Shown here in pieces: positions 1 through 5,607 of a stretch of 7,642 nucleotides of DNA (position 1 is its first letter; each line of letters begins with the position of its first letter). Both the position numbers and the translations under genes were made by a program. The stretch is from an uncultured Bacilli bacterium (lineage in GTDB: Bacteria > Bacillota_I > Bacilli_A > RF39 > UBA660). The notes beneath the pieces were generated by a model, which saw only the letters and a list, made by a program, of their open reading frames with translations, made no database searches and had not been told where the DNA came from. The stretch covers positions 1 through 7,642 of the forward strand of contig CANQER010000048.1 in NCBI GenBank assembly GCA_947595415.1, given 5' to 3'.

Positions 1-24
1 GAAGTGAAGCCACCGGCAGGTTAA
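1..24 (+). other. GC-rich left edge; possible 3' end of a truncated upstream gene
   Basis: The first 20 bases contain 14 G or C, in sharp contrast to the AT-rich sequence that follows. In frame 1 they read as seven sense codons followed by TAA at 22-24 (EVKPPAG, stop). This could be the last codons of a gene cut by the window edge. Another plus frame stays open to about 56, so the reading frame is not decided. It could equally be the edge of a structured RNA or a mobile element. Too little is visible to choose. Confidence 0.15.
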
Positions 25-65
25 ATTATAAGCTTTTTACTTTGACATTTTTTTAAACTTTTATA

Positions 66-95
66 TTGACATTTACATAATTCAATAAATATAAA
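66..95 (+). promoter_or_regulatory. Possible plus-strand promoter (TTGACA / TATAAA)
   Basis: A consensus -35 hexamer TTGACA at 66-71 is followed after 18 bases by TATAAA at 90-95. A second TTGACATTT lies exactly 24 bases upstream (42-50 versus 66-74). Transcription would start near 102 and run into the hairpin at 158-186, giving an RNA of about 85 bases. In sequence this AT-rich, chance promoter matches are common, so this is tentative. Confidence 0.3.
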
Positions 96-157
96 AAATA
101 GTATTATTTATATAAGTGTTAAACTACAATTCGCCTAGTCCTTAAATTAAACAACTT

Positions 158-186
158 AAAACTGTGCCAAATATAGCACAGTTTTT
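158..186 (-). terminator. Rho-independent terminator after thrS, possibly bidirectional
   Basis: A perfect 10-bp stem, AAAACTGTGC (158-167) with GCACAGTTTT (176-185), encloses an 8-base loop. It begins 14 bases past the thrS stop codon, so it is placed to end the thrS transcript. On the minus strand the T run is only the four T of the stem. On the plus strand there are five T (182-186), so it may also stop transcription coming from the left. Confidence 0.75.
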
Positions 187-199
187 ATATTCCAAAATA

Positions 200-1933
200 T
201 CAATCTTTATTAATAATTTTATCACTTATAAGTTTTATAAAATCATCCTTATTAACACTAACAGTATCACTATCACCATGAATACGATAACTAATCAAAT
301 CACCATCTTTTTCCTTATCCCCAATAATCAAAGTATAAGGAATCTTCTTAACTTGACTCTCACGCATCTTATAACTTAACTTTTCACCTCTATCATCTAA
401 ATTAACCCTAATATTATTCTTAACCAATAAATCATATAAACTTTTAGCATAATCTAAATGATATTCATTATTAACTGGAATAATATTAACTTGAATAGGA
501 GCTAACCAAACAGGAAAATTACCAGCATAATGTTCAGTCAAAATACCAATAAATCTCTCAATTGAACCAAATATTACCCTATGTAACATAACAGGTCTTC
601 TCTTATTACCATCACTACCTACATAAGTTAAATCAAACCTTTCAGGTAAATTAAAATCAAGTTGAATTGTTCCACATTGCCATACACGACCAATAGCATC
701 AGTAACATGAAAATCAAGTTTAGGTCCATAAAAAGCCCCATCACCTGGATTAACTTTATAATCCTTACCAGCTTTCCTACAAGCCTTTTGTAAAGCATCC
801 TCTGCCATATCCCATACCTTAATATCACCAATAAACTTATCTAAAGGTCTAGTAGATAACTCAATTTTATAATCCAAATTAAATACCTTATACATCCTAT
901 CAATAAAACCAATAAGTCTTACAATTTCTTCTTCTATTTGATCTTCTGTAATAAATATATGAGCATCATCTTGGGTAAAATTACGAACCCTAAATAAACC
1001 ATTTAAAGCTCCACTAGCTTCATGTCTATGAACAAGTCCTAACTCACCTATACGAAGAGGAAAATCCTTATAAGAATGAAGGTAATTCTTATAAACCAAA
1101 ATACCTCCTGGACAATTCATAGGTTTAATCGCAAACTCCTTATCATCAATATTAGAAGTATACATATTTTCTTTGTAGTTTTTCCAATGACCAGAAAGTT
1201 CCCATAAATCCCTATTTAACATAATAGGTGTTTTAATAAACTGATATCCTTCCTTAGTATGTTCCTCATACCAAAAATCTTCAAGTTGTCTTCTTAAAAC
1301 CATCCCATTTGGTAACCAAAAAGGAAAACCAGGACCATATTCACTAAACATAAATAAATCTAAATCACGACCTATTTTTTTATGATCTCTTTTTTTAGCT
1401 TCTTCTAAGAAATTTAAATAATTATTTAAATCTTCTTCATTTTGAAAACAAACACCATAAATTCTTTGAAGCATCTTATTTTTAGAATCACCCTTAAAAT
1501 AAGCCCCACTTACCTTAAGTAACTTAAAATGTTTTAATAACTTCACACTATCAACATGAGGTCCACGACAAAGATCTGTAAAATCACCTTGGGTATAACA
1601 AGATATAACAGTATCATCATCCATATTGTTTATCAAATCAATCTTATAAGGATTATCCTTAAACCTTTCTAAAGCCTCACTTCTAGATAACTCCTCACGA
1701 TAAATTCTTTTACCATCTTTACTGATCTTCTTCATTTCTTTTTCAATCTTTTCAAGATCTTCTTCTTTTATTACCTCATCACCTAAATCAATATCGTAAT
1801 AAAAACCTTCCTTAATAACAGGTCCTACCCAAAATAAAGCATTAGGGTATAAATGTTTAACAGCTTGTGCTAAAAGATGAGCACAACTATGATTTAAAAT
1901 ATTTAACTCTTCATTTTCTTTAATATCTATCAT
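200..1933 (-). CDS. thrS: Threonyl-tRNA synthetase lacking the TGS domain
   Basis: This class II synthetase attaches threonine to tRNA-Thr in the cytoplasm. The protein is 577 aa, against about 640 for the usual bacterial enzyme. The N-terminal TGS domain (roughly 60 residues) is absent, and it begins directly in the editing domain. The editing residues are present: H15 and H19 (HSCAH), then D120, C122 and H126 (TDLCRGPH). The three zinc ligands of the catalytic core are kept at C274, H325 and H451, matching E. coli C334, H385 and H511 with a constant offset of 60. The last ~100 residues are the anticodon-binding domain. I chose the ATG at 1933 because AAAGGAG lies 5 bases upstream. An in-frame GTG at 1948 would add five residues but would encode the Shine-Dalgarno site itself. 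A missing TGS domain is known, from memory, in Mollicutes. Control is by the upstream T-box. The product is certain. Confidence 0.97.
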   Translation of the reverse strand: MIDIKENEELNILNHSCAHLLAQAVKHLYPNALFWVGPVIKEGFYYDIDLGDEVIKEEDLEKIEKEMKKISKDGKRIYREELSRSEALERFKDNPYKIDLINNMDDDTVISCYTQGDFTDLCRGPHVDSVKLLKHFKLLKVSGAYFKGDSKNKMLQRIYGVCFQNEEDLNNYLNFLEEAKKRDHKKIGRDLDLFMFSEYGPGFPFWLPNGMVLRRQLEDFWYEEHTKEGYQFIKTPIMLNRDLWELSGHWKNYKENMYTSNIDDKEFAIKPMNCPGGILVYKNYLHSYKDFPLRIGELGLVHRHEASGALNGLFRVRNFTQDDAHIFITEDQIEEEIVRLIGFIDRMYKVFNLDYKIELSTRPLDKFIGDIKVWDMAEDALQKACRKAGKDYKVNPGDGAFYGPKLDFHVTDAIGRVWQCGTIQLDFNLPERFDLTYVGSDGNKRRPVMLHRVIFGSIERFIGILTEHYAGNFPVWLAPIQVNIIPVNNEYHLDYAKSLYDLLVKNNIRVNLDDRGEKLSYKMRESQVKKIPYTLIIGDKEKDGDLISYRIHGDSDTVSVNKDDFIKLISDKIINKD

Positions 1934-1938
1934 AATAT

Positions 1939-1945
1939 CTCCTTT
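1939..1945 (-). promoter_or_regulatory. thrS ribosome binding site (AAAGGAG)
   Basis: AAAGGAG lies 5 bases before the ATG at 1933 and decides that start over the GTG at 1948. The same heptamer forms the 3' arm of the T-box terminator at 1956-1962, so both can pair with the CUCCUUU strand of the leader. Confidence 0.85.
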
Positions 1946-1948
1946 CAC

Positions 1949-1971
1949 AAAAAAACTCCTTTAAAAAGGAG
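1949..1971 (-). terminator. Regulated terminator of the thrS T-box leader
   Basis: On the minus strand CUCCUU and AAGGAG pair around a short loop (1956-1971), followed by seven U (1949-1955). The UCCU part of the 5' arm is also the 3' strand of the antiterminator, so the two structures exclude each other. This is the expected arrangement for a transcription-attenuating T-box. Confidence 0.85.
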
Positions 1972-2144
1972 CGTATATACGCGGTACCATCCTACCTTAT
2001 AACTTAATTTGATAACGGAATAACCGGAAACCTTTTTCAAGGCCTACTCATAGGTAGTAATTATTAAAATCAAGTATTACTTTCCACCAACCAGTAACTC
2101 TCTTTTAACCGATTATTAATAATCGTGTCCTAATCAAAGTATTT
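1949..2144 (-). ncRNA. T-box riboswitch leader of thrS (tRNA-Thr sensing)
   Basis: The leader carries the T-box core AGGAUGGUACCGCG (1980-1993). It folds as the standard antiterminator: AGGA pairs with UCCU (1967-1970), the UGGUACC bulge is free to bind the tRNA acceptor end, and GCGUA pairs with UACGC. The UGGU would pair with an ACCA end, i.e. a tRNA with discriminator A73. Stem I landmarks are AGAGAG (2098-2103), GGUGGAAA (2081-2088) and UGAGUAGG. The specifier is a threonine codon: ACC at 2053-2055 is best placed before UGAGUAGG, and the codon just 5' of it, ACU (2056-2058), also reads threonine. A 16-base perfect palindrome (2110-2125) sits near the 5' end. Uncharged tRNA-Thr should stabilise the antiterminator and allow thrS transcription. 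The start near 2144 is inferred from the promoter. Confidence 0.93.
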
Positions 2145-2150
2145 ATCATT

Positions 2151-2178
2151 ATTTTATCACTTCTAAATTATATGTCAA
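2151..2178 (-). promoter_or_regulatory. thrS / T-box promoter
   Basis: A consensus TTGACA (2173-2178) and TAAAAT (2151-2156) are separated by 16 bases. Transcription would start near 2144, just upstream of Stem I. The -35 box overlaps the dedA stop codon (TGA, 2175-2177), so the promoter abuts the end of the upstream gene. Confidence 0.75.
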
Positions 2179-2780
2179 GATTTTTTTTTGTAAAAAATAT
2201 AGACACCTGTTATAAATAAAGCTACTAAAGTAATAAAAGTTATTTTCGTATAAGTACTTGTATACTCTGTAATAATACTCCAAGCACTACCTAATTTAGC
2301 TCCTAAAACAACTAGTACTGTATTCCATATAAGTGTTCCAAGACAAGTAAAAATAAGAAATAAATCAAAACGCATCTTAGTCATACCAGCTGGGATAGAA
2401 ATTAAACTCCTAACTATTGGAATACATCGACAAACAAAAACAGTTATATTACCATGTTTATCAAACCATTTTCTAGCTTTTTCAATATCTGATTTTTTAA
2501 GTCTTAATACTTTACCAACCTTCCCATCTAGCCACTTTTCAATTCTTTCTGTAGAAATAATTCGACCTATTAAGTATAAAGCAATAGCTCCTATAATAGC
2601 TCCTATAGTAGATGCGATAATTACTTTTAAAATAGTTAAATTAGTAGTTGTGGTAAGAAAACCACCAAAAGTAAGGATTAATTCAGATGGAATTGGGGGA
2701 AATATATTTTCTAACGCAATTAAAAAAGTAATACCTATATATCCAAATTGATTAATGATTTCAATAATTGTATTTTCCAT
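2175..2780 (-). CDS. DedA family (SNARE-associated / VTT domain) membrane protein
   Basis: This is a 201-aa integral membrane protein of the DedA family. The family's signature elements are present: the N-terminal re-entrant segment with E24 and PPIPSE (28-33), and the FxCRCIPxxR motif with R118 and R124 followed by PAG (130-132). Hydrophobic segments lie near 12-32, 48-74, 138-160 and 175-196, and the tail ends in lysines. DedA proteins are linked to membrane homeostasis, and some Firmicute members (UptA/PetA type) return undecaprenyl phosphate across the membrane. Which substrate this one handles cannot be read from sequence. The ATG at 2780 has GGAGGT 3 bases upstream. The gene is divergent from prfB and has its own promoter. 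No terminator separates it from the thrS promoter and T-box, so its transcript probably runs into that leader. Family assignment is firm; the exact role is not. Confidence 0.92.
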   Translation of the reverse strand: MENTIIEIINQFGYIGITFLIALENIFPPIPSELILTFGGFLTTTTNLTILKVIIASTIGAIIGAIALYLIGRIISTERIEKWLDGKVGKVLRLKKSDIEKARKWFDKHGNITVFVCRCIPIVRSLISIPAGMTKMRFDLFLIFTCLGTLIWNTVLVVLGAKLGSAWSIITEYTSTYTKITFITLVALFITGVYIFYKKKS

Positions 2781-2799
2781 GTTACCTCCAAGTATTATT

Positions 2800-2828
2800 A
2801 TTATACATTATAATAATTTAAAAAGCAA
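2800..2828 (-). promoter_or_regulatory. dedA promoter
   Basis: TTGCTT (2823-2828) and a perfect TATAAT (2800-2805) are 17 bases apart. Transcription would begin near 2793, only about 12 bases before the ATG, just ahead of the GGAGGT ribosome binding site (2784-2789). Confidence 0.6.
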
Positions 2829-2874
2829 TTATTACTTAAATTGATCTAAAAGACTAGAAGTAGTAGTATTTATA

Positions 2875-2883
2875 TGATATAAT
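2875..2883 (+). promoter_or_regulatory. prfB promoter with extended -10 (TGATATAAT)
   Basis: TGATATAAT is an extended -10 element with a perfect hexamer at 2878-2883. No good -35 lies at the expected distance (TAGAAG). A start 7 bases downstream falls at about 2890, inside the AAGGTGAT ribosome binding site (2888-2895), giving a leader of about 9 bases. Either the message is nearly leaderless or another promoter is used. Confidence 0.5.
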
Positions 2884-2898
2884 TAATAAGGTGATACT

Positions 2899-3991
2899 AT
2901 GGAAATATCAGAAATAAGTAGTTTGTTAAACAAGTATTTACATAAAGTAGAAGAGTTATGGAGGTCTCTTTGACTTAGATAGTAAAGTTTTAAAAATAAC
3001 TAGTTTAGAAAACAAAATGAACGAAGAAGGTTTCTGGGATGATAAAAAAAATAGTGAAAAAGTAATAAATGAACTAAATTCTTTAAAAGATGAAGTTAAT
3101 AAAACTAAAGATTTAAAATCAAAAATAACTAATGATTTAGAAATGATAGAACTTTTAAAAGAAGAAAAAGATAATGATATATTAGATATGATTCAAAAAG
3201 ATTTAGAAACTATTAGTAAAGATACAGACGAACTAGAAGTTATGTTGCTTTTAAATAAACCATACGATAAAGATGGTGCTGTTTTAGAAATTCATTCAGG
3301 AGCAGGAGGAACTGAAGCTTGTGATTGGGCTAATATGTTATATAGAATGTATCTTAGATGGTGTGAAAAACATAACTATAAAGTTAATATCTTAGATGTC
3401 CAAAATTATGAAGCCTCAGGTATAAAAAGTTGTACGTTTGAAGTAATAGGATTAAATGCTTATGGATATTTAAAAAATGAAAAAGGTGTCCATAGATTAG
3501 TAAGATTATCTCCTTTTGATTCTAACAATAGACGTCATACTTCTTTTGCTTCAGTTGATGTTATACCTATATATGATGATAGTATTAATGTAGTAATAAA
3601 TGAAAACGATTTAAAAATAGATGTTTATAGAAGTAGTGGTTGTGGGGGACAAGGAGTTAATACTACTGATAGTGCAGTTCGTATTACCCATCTTCCAACT
3701 AAAATAGTCGTTACTTGTCAAAACGAAAGAAGTCAAATTCAAAATAAAGAAAAAGCTTTAGAAGTTCTTAAAAACAAACTATACCAATTAGAACTAGAAA
3801 AAAGAAATGATGAACTAAAAGAATTAAAAGGAAAACTTGCTGCAATTGACTTTGGATCTCAAATTAGAAGTTATATAATGCATCCTTATTCTTTAGTAAA
3901 AGACCATAGAACAAATGTAGAAACAAGTAACGTTTCAAAAGTACTTGATGGTGATATAGATATATTTATTAGTAGTAATTTAAGGAGGTAA
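2899..3991 (+). CDS. prfB: Peptide chain release factor 2 (programmed +1 frameshift)
   Basis: RF2 recognises UGA and UAA in the ribosomal A site and triggers peptide release. The gene is in two frames. ATG at 2899 (AAGGTGAT 5 bases upstream) opens a 24-codon frame ending at TGA 2971-2973. A +1 shift at CTT continues with GAC at 2972 to the TAA at 3989-3991, giving 363 aa, the normal family length. After the shift the protein reads DLDSK, as in other RF2s. The stop-codon recognition tripeptide SPF is at 204-206 and the catalytic GGQ at 249-251, within GCGGQGVN. The first ~100 residues are a charged helical domain 1. The first ATG in the long frame (3017) would lose 39 residues and is not the start. 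RF2 shortage favours frameshifting, so the protein controls its own level. prfB heads a run of four co-directed genes. Identification is certain. Confidence 0.98.
2960..2974 (+). other. prfB +1 programmed ribosomal frameshift site
   Basis: The site has all the classic parts: an internal Shine-Dalgarno-like GGAGG (2960-2964), a 3-base spacer, the slippery codon CTT (2968-2970), and TGA followed by C (2971-2974). The peptidyl-tRNA on CUU slips to UUU. The spacing from GGAGG to CTT equals that in E. coli prfB. Confidence 0.97.
3982..3989 (+). promoter_or_regulatory. Ribosome binding site overlapping the prfB stop codon
   Basis: AAGGAGGT is an almost perfect anti-16S match placed 3 bases before the ATG at 3993. 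It encodes the last two arginines of RF2, and its final T is the first base of the prfB TAA stop. A ribosome terminating on prfB would sit on this site, so translation of the two genes is probably coupled. Confidence 0.9.
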
Positions 3992-3992
3992 T

Positions 3993-4868
3993 ATGTTTTT
4001 TAGAAAAAAAAGAGAAGAAAATGTTGTAAAGTCTATTTACAAACAAGACAAATTAGTAAGATATTCACAATTTGTTTTAGGGGTTTTTCTAGCTGCTTTA
4101 TCATTTAATATTTTTATTCTTCCTAATCAAGTAGTTTATGGTGTAGGTGGTATAGCAGTAATATTAAACAAACTATTTTCTTTTGATCCATCACTAGTAA
4201 TATTTATAGGTTCTGTTTTACTTCTTATCTTAAGTTTTATTTTATTAGGATTTGAAAAGACAAGAAATACAATCGTAGGATCTTTACTATACCCTTTGTT
4301 TGTAAAACTAACTGCTAATATGGGTCAATATGTTGATCTTGGAACTCAAGATACCCTAGTAGTAGTTATATTTGGAGCAGTCATCAGTGGATTTGGACTA
4401 GGTTTAGTTTTTAAAGCTGGTTTTACTACTGGAGGAACTGATGTTTTAAATCATATTTTTTCTAAGTATTTTAATGTTTCAATAGGTAGATCAATGATAT
4501 TTACAGATGGAGCTATAATTTTACTAGGGGTATTTGCTTTTGGATGGTTACGTTTAATGTATTCGATAGTATCTTTATATATCATTAGTTTAATGACAGA
4601 TAAAGTAATGCTTGGTATATCACAGTCTAAAGCATTTTATATCATTACAGAGCATGAAACAGCTATCAAAAAATACATTATGGATAACTTAAGTCATGGA
4701 ATTACAGTCTTAGAAGGTAGAGGAGGATATACAGGTGATAATAAAAAAGTTATCATGTGTGTTATCCCAACTAGTCAATATTTTATGGCTAAAGAAGGTA
4801 TTCATAAGATTGATAAAGATGCATTTTTTATGGTTACAGATGCCTATGAAGTTTATGGTGGTGAGTAG
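3993..4868 (+). CDS. YitT family (UPF0750, YvjA-like) membrane protein
   Basis: This 291-aa protein has an N-terminal membrane half and a C-terminal soluble domain. Hydrophobic segments lie near residues 24-45, 67-88, 120-143 and 165-200. Two glycine motifs typical of the family are visible, GVGG (50-53) and TTGGTD (145-150), suggesting an internal repeat. The soluble part from about 210 matches the DUF2179 pattern, with HGITVLEGRGGYTG (235-248) followed by a hydrophobic strand. The first 20 residues are basic and cytoplasmic. The family's function is unknown. In Bacillus subtilis, as I recall, the homologue yvjA also sits between prfB and ftsE, so position and family agree. The start is fixed by AAGGAGGT and lies 1 base past the prfB stop. 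Family assignment is solid; function is open. Confidence 0.9.
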   Translation: MFFRKKREENVVKSIYKQDKLVRYSQFVLGVFLAALSFNIFILPNQVVYGVGGIAVILNKLFSFDPSLVIFIGSVLLLILSFILLGFEKTRNTIVGSLLYPLFVKLTANMGQYVDLGTQDTLVVVIFGAVISGFGLGLVFKAGFTTGGTDVLNHIFSKYFNVSIGRSMIFTDGAIILLGVFAFGWLRLMYSIVSLYIISLMTDKVMLGISQSKAFYIITEHETAIKKYIMDNLSHGITVLEGRGGYTGDNKKVIMCVIPTSQYFMAKEGIHKIDKDAFFMVTDAYEVYGGE

Positions 4869-4888
4869 TTTTTTTAAAAATTTTGTAG

Positions 4889-4894
4889 TATAAT
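4889..4894 (+). promoter_or_regulatory. Possible internal -10 box before ftsE
   Basis: A perfect TATAAT lies in the 43-base gap between the YitT gene and ftsE. There is no recognisable -35 (TAGTTT at 17 bases) and no TG extension. A start near 4901 would coincide with the ribosome binding site AAGGTGAT (4901-4908). It could give ftsEX an independent supply, but read-through from prfB is the simpler view. Confidence 0.3.
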
Positions 4895-4911
4895 TTTGAG
4901 AAGGTGATAAA

Positions 4912-5607
4912 ATGGATTTAATAAGAATCAGGAATGTTAAAAAGGTATATAAAAATGGAGTTACTGCTATATACGATATGAATTTAGATATCCAAAAAGG
5001 TGATTTTGTTTTTATTATAGGTGCTACTGGTTGTGGTAAAAGTACGCTTATAAAAATGCTTTATCGTGAGGAAAAACCAACTAGTGGTAAAATTATCGTA
5101 GGGGGAATTGATGTTGCTAAACTTCGTAATGGTAAGGTTTATAAATTAAGAAGAAAAATAGGAGTTGTATTCCAAGACTTTAAACTATTACCTAGAGCGA
5201 CAGTTTATGAAAATGTAGCTTTTGCTTTAGAAGTATTTGGTCTAACTAAGGCAGAAATTCATTCTAAGGTAATTAAAGTCTTAGATCTAGTAGGACTTAA
5301 AAATAAAATAAAAAATTATCCTAATCAACTATCTGGTGGGGAACAACAACGTGTAGCAATCGCAAGGGCAATTGTAAATGGACCAAAATTACTTATTTGT
5401 GATGAACCAACAGGAAATTTGGATGAAAACACTAGTATGGAAATTATGAATGTTTTAGAGGAAATCAATAAACTTGGAACAACTATAATAATGGTTACAC
5501 ATGATAAAGAAATAGTTAAAAAAATGAAAAAAAGGGTAATTCTATTAGATGCAGGTCGAATTTTGAAAGATTATGAGAAAGGAACATATAAAGATGAAAG
5601 TATTTAG
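4912..5607 (+). CDS. ftsE: Cell division ATP-binding protein FtsE
   Basis: FtsE is the cytoplasmic ATPase of the FtsEX complex, which in Gram-positives switches peptidoglycan hydrolases on (CwlO in B. subtilis, PcsB in streptococci) rather than acting as a transporter. The 231-aa protein is a single complete ABC domain: Walker A GATGCGKST (37-45), Q-loop Q88, signature LSGGEQQR (140-147), Walker B LLICDE with D164 and E165, and H-loop H197. The motif set and length fit FtsE better than other ABC ATPases such as MacB or LolD, and the ftsX neighbour settles it. The ATG at 4912 has AAGGTGAT 3 bases upstream. The end overlaps the ftsX start by 14 bases, implying coupled translation in a fixed ratio. 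No hydrolase or coiled-coil partner gene is present in this window. Identification is very secure. Confidence 0.97.
   Translation: MDLIRIRNVKKVYKNGVTAIYDMNLDIQKGDFVFIIGATGCGKSTLIKMLYREEKPTSGKIIVGGIDVAKLRNGKVYKLRRKIGVVFQDFKLLPRATVYENVAFALEVFGLTKAEIHSKVIKVLDLVGLKNKIKNYPNQLSGGEQQRVAIARAIVNGPKLLICDEPTGNLDENTSMEIMNVLEEINKLGTTIIMVTHDKEIVKKMKKRVILLDAGRILKDYEKGTYKDESI

Noticed and set aside
121..186. Resemblance of CTAGTCC, CAACTT and the GTGCC/GCAC hairpin to the tail of a Cas9 tracrRNA
   Set aside because: The order of short words recalls the S. pyogenes tracrRNA, but the nexus cannot pair here (CC faces CC). No CRISPR repeat or anti-repeat partner is present and no cas gene is in the window. Short AT-rich word matches explain it.
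164..379. Plus-strand 71-codon open frame
   Set aside because: It lies antisense to the thrS 3' end and its terminator, and reads as low-complexity Ile/Asn/Thr from AT-rich complement. There is no ribosome binding site.
628..831. Minus-strand 67-codon open frame
   Set aside because: It is another frame on the same strand inside the conserved catalytic core of thrS, with no start signal of its own.
1934..1948. GTG start for thrS at 1948
   Set aside because: It begins right after the T-box terminator U run, with no ribosome binding site except the terminator arm, and its codons are the true Shine-Dalgarno region.
4866..4890. T run followed by A run after the YitT gene as a terminator
   Set aside because: The only pairing is TTTTT with AAAAA with no G-C pairs and almost no loop, so termination is unlikely and read-through into ftsE is expected.
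5573..5593. Earlier ftsX start at 5573
   Set aside because: It has a weak upstream site and a longer overlap with ftsE. The ATG at 5594 with AAAGGA gives the usual FtsX start and length.
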